Shown here: in pieces, positions 7,972 to 14,085 of the stretch
Numbering within the stretch: the first letter of the stretch is position 1
How the letters are laid out: every line of letters starts with the position of its first letter
DNA from: Actinomycetota bacterium
Lineage (GTDB): Bacteria > Actinomycetota > Thermoleophilia > Solirubrobacterales > Solirubrobacteraceae
Length of the DNA stretch: 16,946 nucleotides
Assembly: GCA_005883255.1 (NCBI GenBank)
Contig: VAXS01000115.1
Coordinates: forward strand, 11,029-27,974
Reading direction: 5' to 3'
Notes under the pieces: model-generated
Told to the model about the DNA's origin: nothing
The model's database searches: none
Seen by the model: only the letters and a program-made list of their open reading frames with translations
Translations under genes and position numbers: made by a program

Positions 7972-10089
7972 CTACTTGCAGCCGCGCGCGGGCGTCTGGG
8001 CGCTGGACGGGCCGAGGGAGCCGGCGCCCGAGAGCGCCGGGTACACGTTCACGTAGTAGCGCGCGCTGGCCTGCCCCTTGCAGTCGGAGACCAGCATCCC
8101 GCGCGTGAGGATGTCGGCCGACGCCTCGCCGGCTCCGTCGTAGTCCATGAACGTGCCGTGCGAGTCCGCCGGGCGGGTCCCGAAGCCCGCGACGGTAGAC
8201 AGGGCCACGACCTGGCCGGAGCCCGGGTCCAGCGAGGTCGAGCCCGGATCGGCCAGCCACACGCCCACCGCGCCCTCGGGCCGGCGCGACAGGCTGCCGT
8301 CAGGCAGCACGAACCGGCCCAGGCGGATATGGGCGGTGGGATCGGGCTCCTTGTCCAGCAGCGCCGTGAGCTGGTCGGCCACCGCGTTGGACGCCGTGGG
8401 CCCCACCGACTCCGAGTCGAGGCCGTGGCCGTGCCTGCTCGAGTGGCAGTCGTCGACCGTGTAGAGCTCGGGACTCGAGAACGCGGCCCAGGCGGGGATC
8501 ATGTAGCCGATCAGGTCGTCGGCCAGCCCCGCCTGGAAGCGGTACGTCGCGCGGGCGTGCCAGGTGGGGACCGCCGGGTTGGGGCGGTTCGGGCACTCGG
8601 CGTCCTCGATCCCCCACGGGCTGCCCAGCATGAGCGCCGGGAACGACTCCGCCGGGTTGGCCAGGAGCTGCAGGTCGGGCCCCACGTCCAGGACCCCGAC
8701 CTCCGTGCGCAGGTCGCGGCCGGCCCGGCCGGCGTACACGCCGCCGGTGTAGCTGGGGCGGTTGTCGAACACGCCGGCCACCGCCAGCGCCCGGAAGCCG
8801 TTGTTCTCCAGCGGCACGTCGAACTCGTGGCGCGCGACCGCCAGCGAGCCGAAGCGCAGCCGCTGGGCCTGGGGCGCCTCGGCCGCGATCGCGGCCGCGA
8901 AGGCGTCTCCGGTGGCCGCGGCCTGCGGGTAGCACCCGTCCGTGCGCTGGGCGTAGAACGGGTACTCGGGATGGAGGATCGGGCCGCATTCGGGGGCCGT
9001 GACCGGCGGGACCGTCGAGGGATCCTCCTCCGAGCCGTTCTCGCCCACCAGGTACATCGCCATCCCCGGGATGCGCGATTCGAGCCCCCGGTGGAAGTAC
9101 CCCGGCCAGTCGGAGCTGATCTCGCGCTTGAGCGGGATGCCGTTGGCGGGGTCGACCAGGTCCGAGTGGCCGATCTCCTGGTTGTGCGCGGCCAGGTTCA
9201 TGATCGTCACGATCGGCGTGCCGCCGCGGTCGCGCGCCTGCAGGAGGCCGATCTTCGTGTCGATCGCCCGGGGCTGGAACTCGTTGTCGGCGGTGGTGGG
9301 GAAGTTGTGGACCTCGACGTAGAGGTTGGAGGGCGTCCGGAACTGGCGCGCCCACAGGGTGGCGGACCGGCGGTCGTCGTAGGCGCGCGCCGCCGCCTCC
9401 GCCACGCGATCGTCCAGCCAGTTCATGTAGTAGTCGTCGACGCCCGAGTTGGCCCCCGCCGGCAGGGTGCCGCCGGCGTCCGGGGCCCCGTAGATCCCGA
9501 TCGGATCGGGGGAGCTCTCGTTGTGGTTGGAGCTCACGATCAGGTCGGTGATCCCGGGGCGCAGGCGCCGGGCCCGAGCCCGCATGTCCTTGGTGCCCAG
9601 CGACTCGTCCGGCTGGTAGGCGTTGAAGATCCCCTGCGAGACCACGGAGGCCAGCACGACCGTCCTGGCGCCGTCGGAGAACGCCACCGCCCGGACGTCG
9701 ATCGGGTCGTGGACCACGGCCGCCAGCTGGTTGACGCCGCTGGACACGAAGATCCCGTCGTAGCGCCCGTTGTGGTTGGCGTCGCAGTAGGGCTCCTGGG
9801 GCGCGCCGGTTGCCGGATCTCCGTAGTCGAAGCGTCCGTTGCCGTTGAGGTCCGTGTAGGGCTCCTCGAAGGCGAAGGGCCGCGGGCCGTCCAGCCCGGG
9901 CGGGCACAGGGCGAAGGCGCTTCCGTCGGCGGCGGCGATCGCCGCGGGCGTGGAGGGCGGGGTCACGTCGACCTTGGCCGCCCCCACCTGGAAGCTCGAG
10001 GCCGCGCGTGCGGCGCCCGGAGCGCAGGCAGCCACGAGCACCGCCACCGCGGCGGCCACCCCGAGCCGACGACGCCTCCCCCGTGCCAA
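7972..10089 (-). CDS. Secreted neutral/alkaline ceramidase-like protein with EF-hand-like loops
   Basis: The 705-residue product has an Arg-rich start, a hydrophobic core and cleavage after ARA (residue 29); VAAC at 19-22 also resembles a lipobox, so a lipoprotein is possible. The mature protein begins with FQVGAAKVDVTPP, the typical entry strand of the neutral/alkaline non-lysosomal ceramidase N-terminal domain. SSNHNESSPDPIGIYG (about 186-201) corresponds to the conserved His/Ser region of that family, and MNLAAHNQEIG to its later His loop. Two loops of the pattern DxNxNGxxD (Asp80-Asp88, Asp103-Asp111) look like calcium-binding EF-hand/dockerin loops inserted near the N-terminus. The TTG start at 10089 is chosen because the basic n-region follows it; there is no Shine-Dalgarno. 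Whether the substrate is a ceramide is unknown. It lies 47 bases downstream of glnA. Confidence 0.8.
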   Translation of the reverse strand: MARGRRRRLGVAAAVAVLVAACAPGAARAASSFQVGAAKVDVTPPSTPAAIAAADGSAFALCPPGLDGPRPFAFEEPYTDLNGNGRFDYGDPATGAPQEPYCDANHNGRYDGIFVSSGVNQLAAVVHDPIDVRAVAFSDGARTVVLASVVSQGIFNAYQPDESLGTKDMRARARRLRPGITDLIVSSNHNESSPDPIGIYGAPDAGGTLPAGANSGVDDYYMNWLDDRVAEAAARAYDDRRSATLWARQFRTPSNLYVEVHNFPTTADNEFQPRAIDTKIGLLQARDRGGTPIVTIMNLAAHNQEIGHSDLVDPANGIPLKREISSDWPGYFHRGLESRIPGMAMYLVGENGSEEDPSTVPPVTAPECGPILHPEYPFYAQRTDGCYPQAAATGDAFAAAIAAEAPQAQRLRFGSLAVARHEFDVPLENNGFRALAVAGVFDNRPSYTGGVYAGRAGRDLRTEVGVLDVGPDLQLLANPAESFPALMLGSPWGIEDAECPNRPNPAVPTWHARATYRFQAGLADDLIGYMIPAWAAFSSPELYTVDDCHSSRHGHGLDSESVGPTASNAVADQLTALLDKEPDPTAHIRLGRFVLPDGSLSRRPEGAVGVWLADPGSTSLDPGSGQVVALSTVAGFGTRPADSHGTFMDYDGAGEASADILTRGMLVSDCKGQASARYYVNVYPALSGAGSLGPSSAQTPARGCK

Positions 10090-10098
10090 CGCCCCCGA

Positions 10099-10104
10099 AG
10101 TCTA
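10099..10104 (-). promoter_or_regulatory. Predicted -10 box of a leaderless transcript (ceramidase-like gene)
   Basis: On the minus strand TAGACT lies nine bases before the TTG at 10089. No Shine-Dalgarno is present in the 47-base gap after glnA. The same hexamer in the same relation precedes the HxlR gene. No clear -35 element is visible. Confidence 0.4.
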
Positions 10105-10136
10105 TGCACCGTCTCCAGGTGGGGCGCCGCTACCGG

Positions 10137-11474
10137 CTACAGCACCGGCAGGTAGCGCTCCAGCTCCCAGGGCGTGACCTGGATGCGGTAGTCCTCCCAC
10201 TCCTGGCGCTTGATCTCGACGTAGCGGTTGAACATGTGCTCGCCGAGCGTGCGCAGCACGAGCTCGGACTCCGACGTCAGCTCGATCGCCTCGCCCAGGG
10301 TCTCCGGCAGCTGCTCGATGCCCAGCCGGCGCCGATCGTCGGGGGAGAGGTGGTAGAGGTTCTTCTCCATCGGCTCAGGCAACTCGTAGCCGTGCTCGAT
10401 CCCCTCCAGGCCCGCCTGCAGCAGGACCGCGAACGTCAGGTAGGGGTTGCAGGCCGGATCGGGGCAGCGGAGCTCCATACGGGTGGCCTGCTCCTTGCCC
10501 GGGTGGTAGAGCGGCACCCGCACCAGCGCCGAGCGGTTGCGGCGCGACCACGAGCAGTAGACCGGCGCCTCGTAGCCCGGGACCAGGCGCTTGTAGGAGT
10601 TCACCCACTGGGCGAAGATCGAGCACACCTCGCGGGCGTGCTTGAGCTGGCCGGCGATGAAGGCCTTGCCGGTCTCCGACAGGAAGTACTGGTCGCTGGA
10701 GTCGAAGAAGGCGTTGCGCCCCTCGCGGAACAGCGATTGGTGGGTGTGCATCCCCGAGCCGTTCTCGCCGAACAGCGGCTTGGGCATGAACGTGGCGTGA
10801 AGGCCGTACTTCATCGCGTACTCCTTCACGGTGATCCGGTAGGTCATGCAGTCGTCGGCCATCTTGAGCGCGTCGGCGTAGCGCATGTCGATCTCGTGCT
10901 GCGAGGGGCCGACCTCGTGGTGGGTGTACTCGACGTGGATGCCCAGCTGCTCGAGGGCCAGCACGGTCTCGCGGCGAAGGTCGGAGCCGGCGTCGAGGGT
11001 GGTGAGGTCGAAGTAGCCGCCCTCGTCGAGGACCTCGGTCTCCTTGGCGCTGCGGAAGTAGAAGTACTCCAGCTCGGGGCCGACGTAGAAGCGGTCGAAC
11101 CCCATGGCGGACGCGCGCTCCAGCGCCCGGCGCAGGACGTGCCGCGGGTCGCCCTCGTACGGCGTGCGCTCGGGCGTGAGGATGTCGCAGAACATCCGGC
11201 CCACGCCCTGCTCCTCGGGACGCCAGGGCAGCACCGCGAACGTGCTGGCGTCGGGCTGGGCGATCATGTCCGACTCCTCGATCGCGTTGAACCCGGTGAT
11301 CGAGGACCCGTCGAAGCCCATCCCGCCCTCGAAGGCGTCGTCCAGCTCGGCGGCGTTGATCGAGAACGACTTGAGCTGGCCGAGGATGTCGGTGAACCAG
11401 AAGCGGATGAAGCGGATCCGCCGCTCCTCGACGATGGACTTGACGTCGTCGGCGGTCAGAGCCTGGTCGGCCAC
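10137..11474 (-). CDS. glnA: Glutamine synthetase, class I-alpha type
   Basis: The 445-residue enzyme makes glutamine from glutamate, ammonia and ATP in the cytoplasm, as a dodecamer in this family. Signatures include FDGSSITGF near residue 54, the metal/ATP region GPELEYFYF, HHEVGPSQHEID, KPLFGENGSGMHTHQSLF, SYKRLVPGYEAPVY, NRSALVRVP and ELRCPDPACNPY. The length and lack of the extra segment found in I-beta enzymes place it in the I-alpha group, which is normally not adenylylated and is feedback-controlled. Residues GFNAIEESD stand where Bacillus GS has GFVRIEESD, so the feedback residue Arg62 is replaced by Ala64. The GTG start at 11474 has AAGGAGG four bases upstream. The second glutamine synthetase expected in many actinobacteria is not in this window. 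Confidence 0.96.
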   Translation of the reverse strand: MADQALTADDVKSIVEERRIRFIRFWFTDILGQLKSFSINAAELDDAFEGGMGFDGSSITGFNAIEESDMIAQPDASTFAVLPWRPEEQGVGRMFCDILTPERTPYEGDPRHVLRRALERASAMGFDRFYVGPELEYFYFRSAKETEVLDEGGYFDLTTLDAGSDLRRETVLALEQLGIHVEYTHHEVGPSQHEIDMRYADALKMADDCMTYRITVKEYAMKYGLHATFMPKPLFGENGSGMHTHQSLFREGRNAFFDSSDQYFLSETGKAFIAGQLKHAREVCSIFAQWVNSYKRLVPGYEAPVYCSWSRRNRSALVRVPLYHPGKEQATRMELRCPDPACNPYLTFAVLLQAGLEGIEHGYELPEPMEKNLYHLSPDDRRRLGIEQLPETLGEAIELTSESELVLRTLGEHMFNRYVEIKRQEWEDYRIQVTPWELERYLPVL

Positions 11475-11478
11475 GGGG

Positions 11479-11522
11479 CCTCCTTGGGGATTCGTCGCGG
11501 GTGGGAGAGCGCGCGAACCCTA
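11479..11522 (-). promoter_or_regulatory. glnA 5' region: Shine-Dalgarno and candidate -10 box
   Basis: On the minus strand AAGGAGG (11479-11485) supports the GTG start of glnA. Further upstream TAGGGT (11517-11522) fits the actinobacterial -10 form, which would give a leader of about 36 bases. A convincing -35 box at the usual distance is not visible, so the promoter call is tentative. Confidence 0.4.
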
Positions 11523-11593
11523 GTACACCCGTCCGCAGGCACGCCCGCGCTCAGCCGGCTGCAAACCCGCGCCTCGCGGCGTCCTCGGTCGCG

Positions 11594-11612
11594 GCAATAG
11601 CGCTGCTACTGC
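11594..11612. promoter_or_regulatory. Imperfect dyad between the HxlR gene and glnA
   Basis: GCAATAGC and GCTACTGC are 8-base arms with one mismatch around GCT. The dyad lies 72 bases upstream of the candidate glnA -10 box, in the 208-base gap between glnA and the HxlR gene. It could be an operator for glnA control or a weak terminator after the HxlR gene; no T-tract follows it on either strand. Nothing else definite is seen in the gap. Confidence 0.25.
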
Positions 11613-11682
11613 ACGCTCCCTGCGTCCAGGCCAGGCTTGGTTTTCGCGCGGCTGAGCACGACCGTACCTACGGCCGGATGTA

Positions 11683-12048
11683 CTAACGAGTGGCAGCGGC
11701 CCTGGCCTGCTGGCGCAGCCAGCGCCTGGCCCAGTGCTTGAGCGCGGCCAGCGCCGGCTCGAGCTCGTGGCCCATGTCGGTCAGCGCGTACTCGACGCGG
11801 ACCGGCGGCCCGTCGATCACCCGGCGCGCGACGAGCCCGCGCGCCTCCAGCTCCTTCATCCGCTCCGACAGGAGCCGGTCGGACAGCTGGGGGATCGCCT
11901 GGGCGACCTCCGAGAAGCGCAGGGGGCCGTCGAGGAGCACCACCAGGATCGCGCCGGTCCAGCGCTTGCCGACCAGCTCGACGGCCTGGTGGTAGTAGGG
12001 GCAGCAGGTGGGCTCGCGTCCACTGGGCTGCCCGGCTCCCCGGCTCAT
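11683..12048 (-). CDS. HxlR-family winged-helix transcriptional regulator
   Basis: The 121-residue product has the HxlR signature CPYYHQAVELVGKRWTGAIL, followed by LLDGPLRFSEVAQAIPQLSD, LLSERMKELEARGLV and the wing region RVEYALTDMG. It would bind DNA as a dimer. Cys15-Cys16 lie at the N-terminal position where several relatives (YodB, HypR) carry a redox- or electrophile-sensing cysteine. The ATG at 12048 has no Shine-Dalgarno, but TAGACT lies seven bases upstream inside the end of the preceding gene, which suggests a leaderless internal transcript in addition to readthrough. It is 10 bases downstream of the AhpD-like gene, whose promoter carries a typical HxlR-type dyad, so that neighbour is its likely target. 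Confidence 0.9.
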   Translation of the reverse strand: MSRGAGQPSGREPTCCPYYHQAVELVGKRWTGAILVVLLDGPLRFSEVAQAIPQLSDRLLSERMKELEARGLVARRVIDGPPVRVEYALTDMGHELEPALAALKHWARRWLRQQARAAATR

Positions 12049-12055
12049 GCCACTG

Positions 12056-12061
12056 AGTCTA
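12056..12061 (-). promoter_or_regulatory. Predicted -10 box of a leaderless transcript (HxlR gene)
   Basis: On the minus strand TAGACT is seven bases before the ATG at 12048 and overlaps the TAG stop codon of the preceding AhpD-like gene. There is no Shine-Dalgarno. The hexamer is identical to the one before the ceramidase-like gene. Confidence 0.4.
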
Positions 12062-12628
12062 GGCCGCGCGGAGCGTGGCGGTGCGGGACTCCTCGACGGA
12101 GCCGTCCACCGGCACGTCTCCGGCGACGTTGATCGTCGCCGTAAAGGTCTCGAGGCTCACGTAGGCCAACGCCTCGAGGATCTGCTCGTCGGTCCAGCCG
12201 GCCTCGCGCGCCTCCTCGTGGAGGTGGAGCGGGGCCCGGCCCTGCTCCTCGACGACGGCCTTCAGGTAGCGCAGCAGCGCCGCCTGACGCTCGTCGCCCG
12301 AGTCGAACTCGCGGGCGAGCTCGACCTCGTCGAGGCCCAGTCCGGCCGTGCGCGCCATGCGGCTGTGCATGGCGAGCCCGGGCTGGGAGCCGTAGTGGTC
12401 GGCCACCGCCAGCGCGATCCGCTCGACCGTGGGAAGGTCGAGCGTCCCGTGGCGCAGCTCCGAGCGGAACCGCGCGTAGGCGCGGATCGCCGCGGGCGAG
12501 CCCGCCAGCACCCCCAGGAAGTTGGGGAGCTGGCCGCCGGTGGCCAGCGCGCCCTTCAGCACCGGGGTGGAGGCTTCGGGCGCGGTCAGCTCGTCGTGGA
12601 TGTGGAATCTGCTCATTGCGGTCTTCAT
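12059..12628 (-). CDS. AhpD/carboxymuconolactone-decarboxylase-like protein lacking the CxxC motif
   Basis: The 189-residue product has the helical CMD/AhpD fold pattern: PNFLGVLAGSPAAIRAYARF, then VERIALAVADHYGSQPGLAMHSRMAR, then a second helical part with GWTDEQILEALAYVSLETFT. In active AhpD-like peroxidase-related proteins the central segment reads approximately NGCxYCxxxH. Here it is YGSQPGLAMH, so both redox cysteines are replaced (Ser and Gly) while the histidine stays. The whole protein contains no cysteine, so alkylhydroperoxidase activity by the usual route is excluded. The start may be ATG 12628 or ATG 12616, and neither has a strong Shine-Dalgarno. The gene has its own promoter with an HxlR-type dyad and is followed by the HxlR gene. 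Confidence 0.85.
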   Translation of the reverse strand: MKTAMSRFHIHDELTAPEASTPVLKGALATGGQLPNFLGVLAGSPAAIRAYARFRSELRHGTLDLPTVERIALAVADHYGSQPGLAMHSRMARTAGLGLDEVELAREFDSGDERQAALLRYLKAVVEEQGRAPLHLHEEAREAGWTDEQILEALAYVSLETFTATINVAGDVPVDGSVEESRTATLRAA

Positions 12629-12661
12629 GGGCGGTCTCTCAAGGGAGGAGGAGAGATGTGA

Positions 12662-12681
12662 CCGCGCCCTTGTGGGCGCGG
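12662..12681 (-). promoter_or_regulatory. Perfect hairpin in the 5' leader of the AhpD-like gene
   Basis: CCGCGCCC and GGGCGCGG are perfect 8-base arms around a 4-base loop (TTGT on the plus strand, ACAA on the transcript). The element lies between the predicted transcription start (about 12713) and the start codon at 12628. It could stabilise the leader or affect translation. There is no T-run after it on either strand, so it is not a standard terminator. Confidence 0.5.
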
Positions 12682-12706
12682 CTGGTACTTCTCCGAGGGG
12701 CTATTC

Positions 12707-12721
12707 CTTACTGTTCGTAAG
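12707..12721. promoter_or_regulatory. HxlR-type operator dyad upstream of the AhpD-like gene
   Basis: The sequence CTTAC-TGTTC-GTAAG is a perfect 5-base dyad with a 5-base centre, in an AT-rich island that stands out from its surroundings. Operators of HxlR-family regulators such as YodB have the related form TACT-n-GTAAGTA. The dyad overlaps the predicted -10 box, where binding would repress. The HxlR gene two positions downstream is the obvious candidate for the binding protein. Confidence 0.6.
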
Positions 12722-12748
12722 TATATCGGCCCCGCGGCCGGTGCGCAA
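12720..12748 (-). promoter_or_regulatory. Promoter of the AhpD-like gene
   Basis: On the minus strand TTGCGC (12743-12748) and TATACT (12720-12725) are separated by 17 bases, a good sigma-70-type pair with a near-consensus -10. The predicted start near 12713 would give a leader of about 85 bases. The HxlR-type dyad overlaps the -10. Confidence 0.6.
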
Positions 12749-12825
12749 ACCGCCGGAGGCGGTCCGTACTCGGTTTCCTTCCTTATACGCGGACGTCTAA
12801 ACCGCGGCTCAGCTTCCCGGTGCGC

Positions 12826-13161
12826 TCAGACCGCGGCGTGCGACGAGGCGACCGTCACCAGGATGAGGAAGAGGGCCATCACGACCGCCCACATCGCCAC
12901 CTTGTCGGGGCGCGGGCCCAGCCGGTCGGCGGTGCGAGCGCGGGGACGGCGCCGCTCGATCTCCACGAACCGCGGGGTGCGGCCGGTGGCTCCCAGGGCG
13001 GCGCGGGGCGGGCGAGCGGGCAGCACCTCGAGGGCACGGGCCGCGGGCGGCGGGGCGGAGCGCTTCTCCGGCCGGCCGGTGATCGTCACGGTGCGGCGGG
13101 CGCGAGGCGGAGCCGGCGGGTGGTCGTCGACCCGTAGCGCGCCGGCGCGTGCGTTAGGCAT
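12826..13161 (-). CDS. Small basic single-pass membrane protein under c-di-AMP riboswitch control
   Basis: I do not recognise a named family. The 111-residue product has a long Arg/Pro-rich N-terminal part (about 1-85) without a signal peptide, then one membrane segment (about residues 88-106, KVAMWAVVMALFLILVTVAS) and a tail of only a few residues. The expected topology is N-terminus inside, anchored by its C-terminus. The ATG at 13161 is preceded by AAAGAGGA at a normal distance, directly after the riboswitch aptamer, which supports both start and gene. The riboswitch implies a role in osmotic, potassium or cell-envelope balance, the usual processes under c-di-AMP control. Basic composition and the absence of catalytic motifs fit a regulatory or scaffolding protein rather than an enzyme. 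Confidence 0.75.
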   Translation of the reverse strand: MPNARAGALRVDDHPPAPPRARRTVTITGRPEKRSAPPPAARALEVLPARPPRAALGATGRTPRFVEIERRRPRARTADRLGPRPDKVAMWAVVMALFLILVTVASSHAAV

Positions 13162-13176
13162 GGCTCATTCCTCTTT

Positions 13177-13320
13177 CCGTGCTTACGGGGTTAGCTGACG
13201 GGCTAGCGCTGAAAGAGCCGCGCTACGGCCCGGCGGCCTCGCTGGCGGCGGGCGCCGGGACGTTTCGCCCCAACAACTCGGGTCCCCCGCTTCCCGCGAC
13301 TGGCGGGAACTCAGCGGTAT
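13177..13320 (-). promoter_or_regulatory. Cyclic di-AMP riboswitch (ydaO/yuaA class)
   Basis: Read on the minus strand, this 144-base stretch contains the conserved cores of the ydaO class in the correct order. CGCTGAG opens the 5' side, then come GCGGGGGACCC (13280-13290), TTGGGGCGAAACG (13261-13273; consensus GGGGUGAA) and CCCGTCAGCTAACCCCGTAAGC (its first and last bases at 13202 and 13181). The last block closely resembles the Bacillus subtilis ydaO element as I remember it. A variable GC-rich stem lies in between. The element ends about 15 bases before the ATG at 13161, with the Shine-Dalgarno immediately after it, so ligand control of translation or of early termination is possible. No intrinsic terminator with a T-tract is visible, which favours a translational mechanism. 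Confidence 0.92.
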
Positions 13321-13330
13321 GGCGGCGCGG

Positions 13331-13360
13331 ATCGTAACAAGGCTCCGGCAGCACTGTCGC
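13331..13360 (-). promoter_or_regulatory. Promoter of the riboswitch transcript
   Basis: On the minus strand GCGACA (13355-13360) and TACGAT (13331-13336) are 18 bases apart. Transcription would start near 13324, just before the first conserved bases of the aptamer. This position supports both the promoter and the riboswitch boundary. Confidence 0.6.
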
Positions 13361-13391
13361 GGCGAGTGTGCCCGGCGGACCGGACAGGACG

Positions 13392-14003
13392 CTATTTGCG
13401 CGCGTTGGTCCCGGCCGCCGAGACCAGGCGGCACATGAGGGCCCCCGCCTCGGCGTCGTCGAGGCCCTGCTCGCGGGCCAGCGAGCGCCAGGTGGCGAAC
13501 GCGACCGCGTGCCCGAGCGCGGCGCGCACCCGCCGCCGGGCCTGGCCCCGGGCGCGGCGGCCGGCCATCAGGGTGTCGGCGGCGGCCGCCAGGTAGTCGC
13601 GGTAGCCGCCCATCAGCCGCTGGACGATCGGCATCGTCTCCTGGTCACGGAGGAGGTTCTCCCGCATCCGGTCGGTGCGCCGGTACTGGGCGTACAGCTC
13701 CTCGAGCGCGCTCCGCAGCCGCTCGTCGGGGTCGTCGATCGCGGCCCAGCGAGCCAGGTCGGGCGGGGGGTTGGCGTCCAGCCAGTGCGCCGAGCAGGCG
13801 GCGAACAGCGACGCCTCGTCCGGGAAGTGGCGGTAGACGGTGGAGCGCTTCACCCCGGCGCGCTCGGCGATCGCGCTGATCGAGGTCCGGGCGGGCCCCA
13901 TGGTCCCGTGCAGCTCGACGGTGCTCTCCGTGATGCGCCGGCGCGTGCGCTCCTGCAGCTCGGCGCGCCGCTTCATCCGGTAGGGACGTTTTTCGTCGGA
14001 CAT
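13392..14003 (-). CDS. TetR-family transcriptional repressor
   Basis: The 203-residue product has a TetR N-terminal DNA-binding domain: a basic lead-in, then TSISAIAERAGVKRSTVYRH and FPDEASLF at residues 40-67, which is the canonical helix-turn-helix. The C-terminal ligand domain is helical and family-specific, so the inducer is unknown. The ATG at 14003 is supported by AGGGGA five bases upstream. It is divergent from the cupin gene, and a perfect 20-bp dyad in the 82-base gap lies ten bases from its own start codon. The likely role is repression of both genes. Its stop is followed by the promoter of the riboswitch gene on the same strand. Confidence 0.92.
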   Translation of the reverse strand: MSDEKRPYRMKRRAELQERTRRRITESTVELHGTMGPARTSISAIAERAGVKRSTVYRHFPDEASLFAACSAHWLDANPPPDLARWAAIDDPDERLRSALEELYAQYRRTDRMRENLLRDQETMPIVQRLMGGYRDYLAAAADTLMAGRRARGQARRRVRAALGHAVAFATWRSLAREQGLDDAEAGALMCRLVSAAGTNARK

Positions 14004-14012
14004 CGGTGTCCC

Positions 14013-14032
14013 CTGGATCTTGACAGATCCAG
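14013..14032. promoter_or_regulatory. Predicted TetR operator
   Basis: CTGGATCT-TGAC-AGATCCAG is a perfect dyad with 8-base arms and a 4-base centre, a size and symmetry typical for TetR-family sites. It overlaps the -35 box (14020-14025) of the divergent cupin gene and sits ten bases from the TetR start codon, so one bound dimer could block both genes. Confidence 0.75.
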
Positions 14033-14049
14033 CCGGCTTCCGCTAGGTT
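14020..14049 (+). promoter_or_regulatory. Promoter of the cupin gene
   Basis: TTGACA (14020-14025) is a perfect -35 consensus, and TAGGTT (14044-14049) is a typical actinobacterial -10, 18 bases away. The leader would be about 30 bases and contains the ribosome-binding site. The -35 is inside the predicted TetR operator. Confidence 0.7.
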
Positions 14050-14073
14050 CCGCGCGACACCTCTGTCCACCCA

Positions 14074-14080
14074 AAAGGAG
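14074..14080 (+). promoter_or_regulatory. Ribosome-binding site that decides the cupin start
   Basis: AAAGGAG ends at 14080. An in-frame GTG begins at 14080 and overlaps this element, so it cannot use it; the ATG at 14086 is five bases downstream and is therefore the real start. Confidence 0.75.
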
Positions 14081-14085
14081 TGACC

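Noticed and set aside
8158..10155. Long plus-strand open frame opposite the ceramidase-like gene
   Set aside because: Same shadow effect; no start signal, no domain, and strongly skewed composition.
10129..10156. Possible hairpin at the end of glnA
   Set aside because: The arms (GCTACCGG and CCGG-CA-GGTAGC) pair only with a bulge, and there is no T-tract, so I do not call a terminator.
11661..11676. Small dyad CCGTA-CC-TACGG-like sequence after the HxlR gene
   Set aside because: Arms of five bases with a two-base centre cannot form a hairpin and are expected often by chance; no supporting context.
12641..12720. Plus-strand AGGAGG followed by ATG-TGA and an overlapping GTG frame of 20 codons ending at TAA 12720
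   Set aside because: The ribosome-binding site looks good, but no plus-strand promoter is evident, the frame is antisense to the leader of the AhpD-like gene, and the purine tract is simply the complement of a CT-rich leader. A real small peptide cannot be excluded.
14080..14085. GTG start for the cupin gene
   Set aside because: This GTG overlaps the Shine-Dalgarno AAAGGAG itself; the ATG at 14086 is correctly spaced.
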